A stretch of DNA of 64,000 nt from an uncultured Caulobacterales bacterium (GCA_937928165.1 CALFVT010000007.1:101845-165844); one strand, 5' to 3'; shown: positions 10,082 through 19,888, counted from the first letter of the stretch. The notes: generated from the sequence alone by a model not told the origin. Made by a program: numbers and translations.

Positions 10082-11602
10082 ATGGCAGCAGTCGGTACAG
10101 CGCAATGGTCATCAAAATTTGCATTTATAATGGCCGCCGTCGGCTCATCAGTCGGGCTCGGTAATTTATGGCGGTTTTCTGCGGAGGTTGGAAATAACGG
10201 CGGCGGCGCGTTTATCCTCCTCTATATGATCTGTGTTCTCTTGATTGGTATTCCAGTCTTAATCTGCGAATACGTCATTGGCCGCGCCGGTAATGCATCT
10301 AGCGCCGTTGAAAGTGTTGCAGATGTCTCTCGCCGCTCGGGCATTAGCCAAAATTGGGGCGCGTTAGCTTGGATTGGACAAGTGGCGTCTTTCTTAATCG
10401 TCGCGTTTTACTGCGTTGTTGCCGCATGGGTCATGATGTATATTCCGAAATTTCTAGGCGGTAGTTTTGATCCTATGACGCCCAAAGAAATCGGTGACAG
10501 TTTCGGCGGTAATATTACCAATGTAAAAGGCGTTATTCCTTATTTCACATTATTTGCTATTTTAACGGTTATGCTTGTCGCGCGCGGCGTGAATAAGGGC
10601 ATTGAAATGACAGCAAAATTCCTTATGCCAATTTTCTTTATCATGCTGATTGGCTTGTCTATCTTTGGTCTGACGGCTGATTTCGGCTCCCTTGCTAATG
10701 AAGGTGCGAATGTGGTTGAAAACTCTCGCTCTAAGACCTTGAGCTATCTTTTTAGTCCTGATTTTTCAAAAATAACTGACCCCAATATTATTGTAGCAGC
10801 CCTTGGACAAGCCTTTTTCTCTATTGGTTTGGGCAGTGCAATCATGATTACTTATGGCTCTTACCTGCCAAGGGATGTCAATATTCCTAAATCGGCGATG
10901 ATTGTCGGCCTTACGGACACGGGCGTGGCTTTAATCGCGGGCCTTGCGATCTTCCCTATTATTTTTGCTTTTGGTATTGATCCGGGTAATGGCGGTGCGG
11001 GGTTATTCTTTATCTCTATTCCGATTGCGATGCAGCAAATTCCGGGCGGGAATATTATTGGCGCGGTGTTCTTCTTCCTCGCCTTCTTTGCCGCGATTAC
11101 CTCATCTGTTTCGCTCCTCGAGCCGACAACAGCCTATGTTGCTGAGAAATTTAAAGTCACCAAAGCCAAAGCGGCTATGTTGACAGGCGGGCTAATGTGG
11201 CTTGTGGGGCTTATATCTCTAACAAATCTGACGGCGCTGGATGCGTTTGACAAGAACGTAACAGGGGCATTAATGTTGCCGCTCTGTGGATTATTAACTG
11301 TGCTCTATGTCGGCTTTAAAATGGACCGCGAGATATTAGATAAAGAACTTGAAGGGATATCAAACGGCGCCAAAAGCTTATTGATGGTTCTTGTTAAGTT
11401 TGTTGCCCCGATTAGTGTCGGGATTGTTCTCTTTGTATCAATCGTTGATCGCTTCCTTCGGTTTAGTTTTAAGGGAATGAGCGAGGCTGAAATTGCTGAA
11501 TTTGTTGCGGTGCGAAATATCTCACTCATTGTACTGGCTGTCTTAATTGTTATAGGGGCTGTACTTATGATGATGTCCAAATCCAAGCAAAAATCTGCAT
11601 AA
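10082..11602 (+). CDS. Sodium-dependent symporter, neurotransmitter (SNF/NSS) family
   Basis: Inner-membrane sodium:solute symporter of 506 residues with about twelve helices. The N-terminal signature GSSVGLGNLWRF (residues 20-31) is diagnostic of the LeuT-fold NSS family, followed by NGGGAFILLY and, in the middle, ALGQAFFSIGLGSAIMITYGSY. Substrates in this family are amino acids or related amines; which one cannot be read from sequence. It appears monocistronic, with GGGAGA about 6 bp before the ATG. Confidence 0.9.
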   Translation: MAAVGTAQWSSKFAFIMAAVGSSVGLGNLWRFSAEVGNNGGGAFILLYMICVLLIGIPVLICEYVIGRAGNASSAVESVADVSRRSGISQNWGALAWIGQVASFLIVAFYCVVAAWVMMYIPKFLGGSFDPMTPKEIGDSFGGNITNVKGVIPYFTLFAILTVMLVARGVNKGIEMTAKFLMPIFFIMLIGLSIFGLTADFGSLANEGANVVENSRSKTLSYLFSPDFSKITDPNIIVAALGQAFFSIGLGSAIMITYGSYLPRDVNIPKSAMIVGLTDTGVALIAGLAIFPIIFAFGIDPGNGGAGLFFISIPIAMQQIPGGNIIGAVFFFLAFFAAITSSVSLLEPTTAYVAEKFKVTKAKAAMLTGGLMWLVGLISLTNLTALDAFDKNVTGALMLPLCGLLTVLYVGFKMDREILDKELEGISNGAKSLLMVLVKFVAPISVGIVLFVSIVDRFLRFSFKGMSEAEIAEFVAVRNISLIVLAVLIVIGAVLMMMSKSKQKSA

Positions 11603-11609
11603 ACTTGAG

Positions 11610-11642
11610 GCATGATTTACGGGCTTTGCCTATAAATCGTGC
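11610..11642 (+). terminator. Stem-loop downstream of the symporter gene
   Basis: GCATGATTTA (11610-11619) pairs with TAAATCGTGC (11633-11642), allowing one G-U pair, and an inner GGC/GCC adds length. The A-rich rather than T-rich sequence that follows means it is not a canonical intrinsic terminator. It may still stabilise the 3' end. Confidence 0.35.
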
Positions 11643-11808
11643 AAAAAAGACACGGTTTTATGAAACCTTTTTAATGTGCGGAAATAAGCCTTGTGATTAT
11701 CGCTGTCTTATTTATCAAAAAGTGAAAATGATGAGCTTCGGTTCAGACTTCATTCAGTAAATTACTGTATAGATATGTTTTTTAACGGCCTTAAAGCAAG
11801 GGAACTTT

Positions 11809-12435
11809 ATGCCGAATTATGCGCCTCTTGGCCGGACGATTTTGTCATTGGCCGCTGTTTTTTCTCTGTCGGCCTGTGCGACCGTTGATGTCACTGGATA
11901 TGGAACGTCACCTGCCATAGTAAAGCCTGCAGATAAAGCCGTGAGCGGCAATATCATAACGCGCAGTGTTAAACGGCTTTATGATGTTTTTATTGACCGC
12001 GGGTTTTATGAAGATAGCTCACGCAAGCGGGTTCAATCTGCGGCTAATATTCTTTTGAATGGATTGCAAACCTCCGATTCCGGGGTTCAAACCATATCCG
12101 AAACAGCGCCTGTTACAACGGCCGCGCTCTTAGATGATGTTCAAACGGCCCGTTACCATATCGAACAAACCACCAAAGCGGCAGAAGTCTATCTTGAGGT
12201 CGCGTCAGGTGACGCTAAGCTTGTTGATGAGTTGAAGCAATTACAAAAAGCCCTTCGTGTAAGTGAGAAAGCCGTTGATGGGTTTACGGTGAGTGATTTG
12301 GCCGAAAACCATGAGGTAAAGACCGAACTGACCGAACTGCGCCGTGAAATTAATAAGCTTCGAAACGTAACGGATGATTTCGGTGATGTTGTGCGGGCGC
12401 GGCGAATTGCGAGCGCGTCAACCGCAAGCTCTTAA
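11809..12435 (+). CDS. Predicted lipoprotein, unknown function
   Basis: A type II signal peptide with lipobox LSAC places the lipidated Cys at residue 23 of 208. The mature part is predicted helical and polar, with heptad-like stretches around residues 95-190 (for example LDDVQTARYHIEQTTKAAE), so a coiled-coil lipoprotein is likely. AAGGGAA precedes the ATG at a good distance. No family is recognised. It converges with the epimerase gene, with a 3-bp gap, and a 206-bp untranslated region lies upstream. Confidence 0.7.
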   Translation: MPNYAPLGRTILSLAAVFSLSACATVDVTGYGTSPAIVKPADKAVSGNIITRSVKRLYDVFIDRGFYEDSSRKRVQSAANILLNGLQTSDSGVQTISETAPVTTAALLDDVQTARYHIEQTTKAAEVYLEVASGDAKLVDELKQLQKALRVSEKAVDGFTVSDLAENHEVKTELTELRREINKLRNVTDDFGDVVRARRIASASTASS

Positions 12436-12438
12436 ATT

Positions 12439-13422
12439 TTATCCCCATAGCTCCGGCTTGGGCGGATAAACATGACCATTTTTATATTTAAGGCCAAATT
12501 CACGGTCGCGCTCTAAAAGCGCGCCGCCGTCTAGGTCAATAATGTCAAAATTGCTCATGAATGCGGCCATTGGGGCGACCGCGAGGGATGTGCTGAGCAT
12601 ACAGCCGCCCATAATCACAAAGCCTTGCGCTTTCGCCTCCGCTGTGAGCGTTCTTGCTGCAGTGAGGCCGCCGCATTTATCAAGCTTTATATTTACGGCC
12701 CCGTAACCTAAGGCTTTAAGGCGTGGTAAATCCTTGAGGGTATGAAGCGATTCGTCTGCGCAAATCGGCGGGCCCGAAAGGGCGCTTAGATTGCTGTCAT
12801 CAATAATATCATCATGTAAGGGCTGCTCTATAAGGGCAAATTGAGTGCGGCACGGATGCGCAGTTAAGGTTTTAACATCATTAAAACTGAGGCTTTCATT
12901 GGCGTCGATAATCATGCGGCAATCGGGACGCGCAGCGGCTACGGCGCTGATTTGTGCGTCCATTCGGGCGGCTTCGACTTTTAGTTTTAACAGGTTGAAA
13001 TCTTTAGCCGTCTTTGCGGCTTTGGCCATATTGGCCGGGCTATCCAGTGATAATGTAAAAGCGGTGGCTTGCGGGGTTGGGCGGGGCGTTTGCCATAAAT
13101 CCCAAATCGTGCTTTTGCGCCGTTTACACTCTAAGTCCCATAAGGCGCAATCAAGGGCATTACGGGCGGCGCCTGCGGGTAATGCGTTTTGTAGCGCCTT
13201 TTTGGACAGTCCGGATTCAATATCTGGGCGTAGGTTTTCAATTTGAGCCATGACGCTGGCAGGGGTTTCTCCATATCGCGGGTAGGGGCGACATTCGCCG
13301 CGGCCAATAAAAGCGCCGTCTTGTAGCATCACCGTTAGAACGCCAACATCAATCAGTTGGCTACGGGCGATTGTGAAATGACCTTTGACAGGCCAATATT
13401 CAATTTTGATTGATAATTTCAC
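12439..13422 (-). CDS. Dipeptide epimerase (L-Ala-D/L-Glu epimerase type, enolase superfamily)
   Basis: Probably epimerises L-Ala-D-Glu from peptidoglycan tripeptides to L-Ala-L-Glu for recycling. The enolase-fold catalytic set is visible: KLK at 146-148, metal ligands Asp173 (IIDANES), Glu199 (EQPL) and Asp223 (CADES), and the second lysine in NIKLDKCGG near 246. The capping domain (RPYPRYGE) matches muconate-lactonising-type members. At 327 residues the length is normal. It lies between a lipoprotein gene and the Mla operon on the opposite strand. Substrate specificity within the family is inferred. Confidence 0.82.
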   Translation of the reverse strand: MKLSIKIEYWPVKGHFTIARSQLIDVGVLTVMLQDGAFIGRGECRPYPRYGETPASVMAQIENLRPDIESGLSKKALQNALPAGAARNALDCALWDLECKRRKSTIWDLWQTPRPTPQATAFTLSLDSPANMAKAAKTAKDFNLLKLKVEAARMDAQISAVAAARPDCRMIIDANESLSFNDVKTLTAHPCRTQFALIEQPLHDDIIDDSNLSALSGPPICADESLHTLKDLPRLKALGYGAVNIKLDKCGGLTAARTLTAEAKAQGFVIMGGCMLSTSLAVAPMAAFMSNFDIIDLDGGALLERDREFGLKYKNGHVYPPKPELWG

Positions 13423-13464
13423 TATATTTTTTCTTTACTTCTAGGAGCCAAAGCTCGACATAGT

Positions 13465-14628
13465 GTGACTATGCGCGGGACGGAAACTTATAACAAGCCA
13501 AATCAGAAAGCAGGTTTTTCTATAGAGCCCGCGGATGATGTTTTACGTGTCAATGCTTGGGGCCATTGGAGCCTATCGGAAGTTGGGGAGCTTGATACGG
13601 CTTTTTCCGCTTATGTTGAGGATAAGCCCTATCACGCGGTTGAATATGATCTGAGCCGTATTGAAAAGCTTGACACGGCCGGAGCTTATATTTTGGCGCG
13701 GGCGATCCGCTGCGATACGGGAAAATGCTTTCAATGGACGCTTAAGGGCTGTGATCAAGGGCAAAGAGTGTTAATTGAAGCCGCAGAAAAAGCGGCCTTA
13801 GGCCGTCCGCCGCGCCCCGTCCGGGCTTGGTATGACATGTTCTCTCGGGTTGGAGAGTCCGTCATGCGGTTTTATGCTGAGGCCTATGATACTCTAGTGT
13901 TCTTTGGCCGGTTTATGTCCGTCCTTGTTCGGCTACTCTTGCGGCCTCATAAAATTCGCTGGAAATCTGTTACGGCGATGACCGAAGATATCGGGCTAAA
14001 CGCATTGCCGATTGTTATGCTGTTATGCTTTTTTATTGGCGCGGTGATTGCCTATATGGGAGCTAACTTACTCGCCGTGATTGGCTTTCAGATTTATATG
14101 GTGGAACTCGTTGGTTTTGCCATGCTCAGGGAATTGGCGGGGCTAATTACGGCGATTTTGCTGGCTGGGCGGTCTGATTCAGCTTTTACAGCGCAAATTG
14201 GCGCGATGAAGATGCGCCAAGAAATTGACGCCATGCAGGTTATTGGCGTGGACCCCTATGAGGCCCTCGTTGTGCCGCGTGCTTTGGCTTGCCTTATATC
14301 TGCGCCGATACTCACGTTTTTCGCGATGATGTCCGGCGTATTTGGGGGTATGATTGTGGCGTGGTTAGGCCCGACGGATATTTCTCCGATTTTGTTTTTA
14401 ACTCGCCTTCAAGACACCGTTGGTATGTCGCACTTCTGGGTGGGTATGATTAAAGCGCCGTTTTTTGCAATTATTATTGCCGTTATTGGATGCCGCCAAG
14501 GCCTCGCAGTGACAGGGAGTGTCGATTCCCTTGGAAACCGGACGACGTCGAGTGTTGTGCAGGCAATTTTCACAGTGATTACCATTGATGCGGCCTTTGC
14601 TATGTTGTTCTTAGAGATGGGCTTATGA
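13465..14628 (+). CDS. mlaE: MlaE-family ABC permease with N-terminal STAS-like domain
   Basis: Membrane subunit of a lipid (phospholipid) transporter. Residues 1-125 form a soluble STAS-like domain (VEYDLSRIEKLDTAGAYIL). This is fused to the MlaE permease domain with NALPIVMLLCFFIGAVIAYMG, the LAGRSDSAFTAQIGAMK coupling motif and about five helices. The first frame opens with GTG at 13465 and an ATG two codons later at 13471 is equally possible. First gene of a four-gene set, with its stop overlapping mlaF. Confidence 0.88.
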   Translation: MTMRGTETYNKPNQKAGFSIEPADDVLRVNAWGHWSLSEVGELDTAFSAYVEDKPYHAVEYDLSRIEKLDTAGAYILARAIRCDTGKCFQWTLKGCDQGQRVLIEAAEKAALGRPPRPVRAWYDMFSRVGESVMRFYAEAYDTLVFFGRFMSVLVRLLLRPHKIRWKSVTAMTEDIGLNALPIVMLLCFFIGAVIAYMGANLLAVIGFQIYMVELVGFAMLRELAGLITAILLAGRSDSAFTAQIGAMKMRQEIDAMQVIGVDPYEALVVPRALACLISAPILTFFAMMSGVFGGMIVAWLGPTDISPILFLTRLQDTVGMSHFWVGMIKAPFFAIIIAVIGCRQGLAVTGSVDSLGNRTTSSVVQAIFTVITIDAAFAMLFLEMGL

Positions 14629-15443
14629 GCGAGCATAGCCCTTTAAAAGCCTTGCCGCGCCGTGAAAATACCGACTTTGACGCGATCATTGAGGCCCGAG
14701 ATATTTTGACTCAATTTGGACCAAATATTATCCATGAAGATCTAAACCTGTCTGTGAAAAAGGGCGAAATTATCGGCCTTGTCGGCGGGTCGGGTACAGG
14801 TAAGTCTGTCCTGCTCAATACGATCTTAGGGTTAAAGCAACCCGAAGGTGGGGCGGTATATATTCACGGTAAAGACCGCAGCCAAATGAAAGCCGATGAC
14901 CGTGATAGCTTAAATAATCAACTTGGCGTTTTATTCCAAGGCGGCGCTTTATTTTCCTCGCTTAATGTGCGGGAAAATATCATGGTGCCCATGCGTGAAC
15001 ATACGGATTTGCCGCTGCCTTTAATGCGTGAGCTGGCGGATATGAAGGTCAATATGGTGGGCCTGCCGCCTAATGCAGCGACTTTGAAACCGTCGGATTT
15101 GTCCGGCGGGATGCGCAAACGCGCGGGCCTTGCGCGCTCTTTGGCCCTTGATCCAGATATTTTATTTTTGGATGAACCCACAGCTGGGCTTGACCCGGTC
15201 GGTGCGAGTGCCTTTGATGAGTTGATATTAAATCTACATGCAGCTATGGGGCTGACTGTGATTATGATTACCCATGACCTTGATAGCCTGTTTCGTATTT
15301 GCGACCGGGTTGCTGTGCTTGTTGATAAAAAAATAGGCATTAATGATAGCCTTGATAAAGTCTTGGCTTATGATCATCCGTGGGTAAAAGAATATTTTGG
15401 CGGCCCGCGCTCTCGTGCCGCTCTAAATGCCGGGGAGCAATAA
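14625..15443 (+). CDS. mlaF: MlaF-family ABC transporter ATPase
   Basis: ATPase subunit of the Mla-type lipid transporter. It carries Walker A GGSGTGKS near residue 58, the Q-loop FQGGALFSSLNV, the signature LSGGMRKRAGLARSLA, Walker B ILFLDEPTAGLDP and the switch histidine in ITHDLDS. The C-terminal extension (HPWVKEYFGGPRSRAA) is typical of MlaF and mediates dimer contacts in characterised homologues. 272 residues, overlapping mlaE. Confidence 0.93.
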   Translation: MSEHSPLKALPRRENTDFDAIIEARDILTQFGPNIIHEDLNLSVKKGEIIGLVGGSGTGKSVLLNTILGLKQPEGGAVYIHGKDRSQMKADDRDSLNNQLGVLFQGGALFSSLNVRENIMVPMREHTDLPLPLMRELADMKVNMVGLPPNAATLKPSDLSGGMRKRAGLARSLALDPDILFLDEPTAGLDPVGASAFDELILNLHAAMGLTVIMITHDLDSLFRICDRVAVLVDKKIGINDSLDKVLAYDHPWVKEYFGGPRSRAALNAGEQ

Positions 15444-15444
15444 T

Positions 15445-16419
15445 ATGGAAAGCCGTGCGCATTTTGCCTTAATTGGTGTCTTTGTCTTGATCGCTGTTGC
15501 TTTATTCATCGGGTTTATCGCCTGGTTTTCTAAAGCAGAGTTTGACCAACAATATGAGCTTTACGAAGTCAGTTTTCCGGGGCCAGTTCGCGGTGTTGAT
15601 AGCGGAACCGAGGTTCGGTTTAACGGCCTTCGCGTTGGCGAAGTGACGAAGCTCCGGCTTGACCGTCGGGCGGCAAATACGGTTATTGTTGACCTTAGAA
15701 TCTCAGCTGGGTTTCCTGTTACCACGGATAGCTATGCACAGCTTGAGCCATCGGGCTTAACGGGGCTGAATTATATTCAAATATTTGAAGGCGAGTCGGG
15801 CGTTTTAATGACGGAGAGCGAGTTTAAATCCCCCTATCAACTCCCGGGCCGTATGAGCCAAATTGAAACTTTCCTTGATGATGGCGGCTCCGTTATCCAA
15901 GGGGCGCAGCGTGCGATTGCCCGGGTTAATGCTGTGCTTACGCCGGACGCCATTCAAGACTTTCATGAGATATTGGAAAATGTTAACACATTAACGAAAA
16001 AGCTAAGTGATGTTGAAGTTGATCCAGGACTTTTAGACCGCGTTCTAATCTCCTTTGAAAAAGCGGCCGATGATGTCTCGCTGGCGGCGGAAGCGGTTGA
16101 TATAGCTGCCGATGATTTTGATGTCTTGGTAAAAGATGAAGCCAAGGTCTTTATTGATCGGGCCTTAATATCTATGGCCGAAGTTGATGAGACGTTAAAT
16201 GCTTTTGAAGGTTTCGCAGGACAAGGCACGCAGGTGGCCGTTGATGTAAGTGATGCAATTAACCGCCTGTCTAATTCTGGTCTTACAGATCTTGAAGAAA
16301 CAGCCGATATGTTAAGGCGGCTTGTTGAAAGCCTTAACAGAGTTGTTGAAGATATTGAGCAAAACCCAGCGCAATTTATTGCGGGTAAAGAGATTCAAAC
16401 TGTGGAGTTACCACAATGA
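15445..16419 (+). CDS. mlaD: MlaD-type MCE-domain protein
   Basis: Periplasmic substrate-binding subunit anchored by one N-terminal helix (about 7-28). The MCE domain at about 38-120 includes SFPGPVRGVDSGTEVRFNGL and the core EPSGLTGLNYIQI, which makes the hydrophobic pore in hexameric homologues. The C-terminal 180 residues are mostly helical and acidic, longer than the E. coli protein but common in alphaproteobacteria. I chose ATG 15445 (MESRAHF), preceded by GGGGAG, over the ATG six codons upstream. The gene overlaps the following lipoprotein by 4 bp. Confidence 0.9.
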   Translation: MESRAHFALIGVFVLIAVALFIGFIAWFSKAEFDQQYELYEVSFPGPVRGVDSGTEVRFNGLRVGEVTKLRLDRRAANTVIVDLRISAGFPVTTDSYAQLEPSGLTGLNYIQIFEGESGVLMTESEFKSPYQLPGRMSQIETFLDDGGSVIQGAQRAIARVNAVLTPDAIQDFHEILENVNTLTKKLSDVEVDPGLLDRVLISFEKAADDVSLAAEAVDIAADDFDVLVKDEAKVFIDRALISMAEVDETLNAFEGFAGQGTQVAVDVSDAINRLSNSGLTDLEETADMLRRLVESLNRVVEDIEQNPAQFIAGKEIQTVELPQ

Positions 16420-17063
16420 TAAAACAAAAACTTATATGTGCGGCTATATTTATGGCTGCGGTTAATCTAGGCGGATGTTTGTCGACTATATTGCCTGAAC
16501 CGGCTCCGGCTAAGAAAATATATCGTTTATCGCCGGATTTACAAAACTCTGTGACATCGCCGCGAACGACGGCGGCCAATGCGCTGACTATACGGGTTGA
16601 CCGCCCGAATGCCTCTAAGGCTTTACAGGGTTATAATCTTGCGGTCTCGATGGAGTCAGGTCAACTAGCCAAAGTTGCAGATGCCCAGTGGGAAGACAGC
16701 CTACCGACACTTATCCAAAAAGCCTTTGTGTTTGAACTTAACTCGCGGCCAAATATGATTGGATTACTGCCAACGTCCGGCGCACGTTCAGTCTACCGAG
16801 CGCATATTACGATACGTCATTTCGAAGCTGTATTTGACCGCGGCGAGGGGGCCGCCCCAAAGATTAGTGTTGATTACCTAGTCACCTTATCGGATGCAGG
16901 GTCTCGCAAGCTCATTGGGACGCAAAGCTTTCATCATGAAAACCGCGCGGCGTCAATTAATGTTAATGATATCGTCAATAGTAAATCTGCGGCCAATAAG
17001 GTGGTTCTTAAAGAAATTTCGGACTGGATGAACGCTGTGTTATCCCCGTCGCCTATTCTTTGA
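16416..17063 (+). CDS. ABC-type transport auxiliary lipoprotein (PqiC/YmbA-like)
   Basis: The signal peptide ends in the lipobox LGGC (Cys at residue 21 of 215). The mature domain matches the auxiliary lipoproteins that accompany MCE transporters: IYRLSPD at the start, then LTIRVDRPNASKALQGYNLAVSMESGQL and WEDSLPTLIQKAFVFELNSR. It probably sits in the outer membrane and completes the lipid path. Last gene of the operon. The downstream gene is convergent, with a gap of about 11 bp. Confidence 0.82.
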   Translation: MIKQKLICAAIFMAAVNLGGCLSTILPEPAPAKKIYRLSPDLQNSVTSPRTTAANALTIRVDRPNASKALQGYNLAVSMESGQLAKVADAQWEDSLPTLIQKAFVFELNSRPNMIGLLPTSGARSVYRAHITIRHFEAVFDRGEGAAPKISVDYLVTLSDAGSRKLIGTQSFHHENRAASINVNDIVNSKSAANKVVLKEISDWMNAVLSPSPIL

Positions 17064-17074
17064 TTTTTCGCCGA

Positions 17075-19516
17075 TTATCCATTTAAGGCGGCATCACAAA
17101 GCAAATATTCTCGTCCAGCTTGGCTTTCAAATATAGTGATAAGACTATCCTCATCTTGCTCGTCAAGGCGCTCTCGCAGAGGAAAGCCGGCCGCCATGTC
17201 GTAGACTTGACGGCGAAGCGCGGTATCATCTGGCAGTTGACCGCGTAGGTAATCAATCGCAGCGCCGAGATGGGTGGCAATATGGCGGCTCATGGCAAAG
17301 GGGCCATCTTTTATACGAAGATGGGCCGCATGGTGAATAGCGCCGATGTCAATCAAAGCATCAGGGGAGAGCTGCATTGTGATGAGCTTATCGCGCAAGC
17401 TAAAGCTATCTATATGAAAATCAAATTGCGCATGAGAGGCTTCGGCGGGTTCATTATGCATATTTCTACTAAGCGGCGGGGCCGATACAGGGCCCGTCGG
17501 TGTTTGCGGAATTATGGCGTCTGTGGCGCGGCGGCCAAACCGCTTAAACCAATTTTGTTTGACGGGGTCTTGGCCCCCAAAAACACGGTGAGATGATAAA
17601 GGCTCGGGTATATCCATATCTAGCTTAGGCGGTGTTTCACGCGGCGGGTTCGGCTTTTGGTTTTCAAGCTCGCGATAGGAAAAAATAGCGTCGTTATTTT
17701 GATCTGCTATTGGGGCTTCGGGCGTCAGAAGTGAGGGCAGCATATCTTTAGCCGCACCAAGCCCCGGTAAGAGGCTAAGCTGCTCTTCTTGGATTGTCCC
17801 GCGCAGATGTAAGTTTTGCGGTGAGTTTTGCTGTTGATGCCCGGCTTTGCTAAGACGGGCCGCAGCGTCATCAATTTTTTTAATCACCACATCGGTTCGC
17901 TCATTAAGCCGGTCAATTTGTGAGATATGGCGAAACAGGCGGTCTTGGGCCGCATTATCCTCATCATCCCACGCTGCACTTAGCGCGTCATTACTTGACT
18001 TTATGGCCTCTTGTTGGGAGGTGATTTTTTCAAGTTTTTCTAATTGTTGATGGAGTAAATCGTCAAGAGCGCTGAGGCTTTGGCGAGTTTGGTCCTCGAG
18101 TGAGGTGATATTGTTTTTGTGTTGGTTGAGCCGATCTTGTATGTCTTCGGCTTTGACGAGAAGAGGCGTTAATTGCGTGCCGGCGCTCTGGCTCTGCTCC
18201 GCAAGCTGATGGTTTATGTCCTTTATTTGAATGCCAAGAGCCGCATTTAAATCTGTAAGTTTTGTTTGGGTCGTCTCTACGCGGTTATGAAAGCTTTCAG
18301 AAAGACCCTCAAGATGGTTTGATAGCTCTGTTAGGCCTTGGTCGGTTTCTTTCACGGTTCCGGCCCATGCAGATTTAGATTCGCGCAGCTCATGATCGAG
18401 ATTAATTTGCGCCTGCGCCGATGTTTTAAGCCGCTCTCCCATGTCGTCAATTTGTGACGAAAAGACTGATTGCACAGTCATAAGGCGGCTTAGGGCTTGA
18501 TCAGCGCGTTGTTCAATACGGTCCATTTGCTGCGTGATATCGTCTACAAGGCGGGCTGTTGATTGGCTTGTATGCTGCGCGGGAGTCAATAGTTGCCGAT
18601 TGAGATGCGCGAGTTTTTGGCTTTGCATGGCTAATTGGTTTAAGTAACGTAGTAAGATAGCGGTTAATCCCAAAAGGCAGGCGGGGACGATGACAAAGCC
18701 AATAAACCCAAAGGCGTGAATGGGCTCTGCGGTTAATTTATCAAGGCCGAGTTCAAAATAGCCATAGGCGGCAGCGGCGCTTGCGAGGAGCCATAAAAAG
18801 CCAATGAGTCCAAGTGTCCAATATGGCCATTTCGGCGCAGCATAATCTGGCAGTTCATCATCAGCATCGGGGGTACCGCGCCGCGGTGCACTCGATAAAA
18901 ACCGCGGGAGTTTATCGCTTGCCTCCGCCTCATCATCTATCGTTCTTTCTTCTAGTGTGGCTAAAGCCGGAGCGGTTTGGTCTGTATGATGAGAGGATAA
19001 TTTAGCAATATTATGGACCGGATGTAGGTGGAGTTTTTTATCAGGAGTAGTGGGAACAGATAAAGAAATCGGTTTGTGTTTTAATGGCTTAATTGGGTTT
19101 AAATTGGGTGGATTAACGGTACTTTCCGTGTTTGTTTCAATCTTACTTATAGGCGCTTCAGGCTCAGTATTTATGAATGTAGTCTCTGGCGGGATTTCAC
19201 TTTGTTTCACATTTGGCTGTTCAATAGTTTCACCTTTGGAAGGGGGTGTTTCATCCGTGGCTGTCTCGACGTGTGTTTCCTTAGGGTCTTGAACGGTTTC
19301 ATCTTCAAATTCGGGGATTAAGAGGTCGGCCTCATCATCGCTTCCGAATGGGTCTTGAAAGTCAGCGGCATTCGCGAGCTCGCCTGATTTTGTTTTTAAA
19401 ACGGGCGTCAAGCCCAACCGAACGGCTTCTTGTGAGTCTTTTGCAGAGGGTTTAATATCCTTCGGCGCATCTCCCATAGGTTCTATGGTTTTGATTCTTT
19501 TGAAAATATTCGCCAA
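17075..19516 (-). CDS. Large two-helix membrane protein with coiled coil, unknown function
   Basis: 813 residues with a clear layout. Residues 1-220 are acidic, Pro/Thr/Glu-rich and probably disordered. Two membrane helices lie at about 231-251 and 268-291. A long coiled coil runs from about 295 to 560 (MDRIEQRADQALSRLM and similar). A Pro-rich linker to about 705 follows, and then a compact helical C-terminal domain (about 705-813). The plan recalls polar or cell-cycle scaffolds such as Caulobacter TipN, but I see no sequence match that would justify that name. Monocistronic, with a GGGAATT-like site before the ATG. Confidence 0.75.
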   Translation of the reverse strand: MANIFKRIKTIEPMGDAPKDIKPSAKDSQEAVRLGLTPVLKTKSGELANAADFQDPFGSDDEADLLIPEFEDETVQDPKETHVETATDETPPSKGETIEQPNVKQSEIPPETTFINTEPEAPISKIETNTESTVNPPNLNPIKPLKHKPISLSVPTTPDKKLHLHPVHNIAKLSSHHTDQTAPALATLEERTIDDEAEASDKLPRFLSSAPRRGTPDADDELPDYAAPKWPYWTLGLIGFLWLLASAAAAYGYFELGLDKLTAEPIHAFGFIGFVIVPACLLGLTAILLRYLNQLAMQSQKLAHLNRQLLTPAQHTSQSTARLVDDITQQMDRIEQRADQALSRLMTVQSVFSSQIDDMGERLKTSAQAQINLDHELRESKSAWAGTVKETDQGLTELSNHLEGLSESFHNRVETTQTKLTDLNAALGIQIKDINHQLAEQSQSAGTQLTPLLVKAEDIQDRLNQHKNNITSLEDQTRQSLSALDDLLHQQLEKLEKITSQQEAIKSSNDALSAAWDDEDNAAQDRLFRHISQIDRLNERTDVVIKKIDDAAARLSKAGHQQQNSPQNLHLRGTIQEEQLSLLPGLGAAKDMLPSLLTPEAPIADQNNDAIFSYRELENQKPNPPRETPPKLDMDIPEPLSSHRVFGGQDPVKQNWFKRFGRRATDAIIPQTPTGPVSAPPLSRNMHNEPAEASHAQFDFHIDSFSLRDKLITMQLSPDALIDIGAIHHAAHLRIKDGPFAMSRHIATHLGAAIDYLRGQLPDDTALRRQVYDMAAGFPLRERLDEQDEDSLITIFESQAGREYLLCDAALNG

Positions 19517-19627
19517 AATTCCCTCTAACCATTACCCTCTGTGGATATTAACCTAATTTTTGATCTTATGCTGTAGATTAAACGGAATAATGAAAGACGC
19601 AAATTAAAAGCGTCATTGTAAAAAAGA

Positions 19628-19888
19628 ATGGTTGGGATAATGGCAAAACTGTCAAAAAAAGCGGCTGGGCGGCCATTAAGTCGTGAGGAATTACGTTATT
19701 TAACCATGGGCCAAACACAGCCCGGCGGAAAATTACCCTTATTTGATGAAAACGGGCAAGAGATTAAGGCGAAGACTATTCGGGCCTGTGTGGAAAAAGG
19801 TTTAGCGGAGCCTTGGTTTGCCAATCCGATGAAACCGAATTGGCTTGTTTGCCGCCTGACTGAAGCGGGTCGTCAGCTTATTGCCTGA
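19628..19888 (+). CDS. Small conserved-looking protein, possible winged-helix fold
   Basis: 86 residues, basic N terminus (AKLSKKAAGRPLSREELRYL) and a C-terminal segment GLAEPWFANPMKPNWLVCRL followed by TEAGRQLI, which resembles the recognition helix and wing end of small wHTH proteins. No family name can be given. An alternative ATG lies at 19640; neither has a clear ribosome-binding site. The 3' end overlaps the convergent CPBP protease gene by 16 bp. Confidence 0.6.
   Translation: MVGIMAKLSKKAAGRPLSREELRYLTMGQTQPGGKLPLFDENGQEIKAKTIRACVEKGLAEPWFANPMKPNWLVCRLTEAGRQLIA

Noticed and set aside
11755..11767. 13-bp palindrome CAGTAA-A-TTACTG before the lipoprotein gene
   Set aside because: Too short and AT-rich to separate from chance; no matching promoter could be aligned to it.
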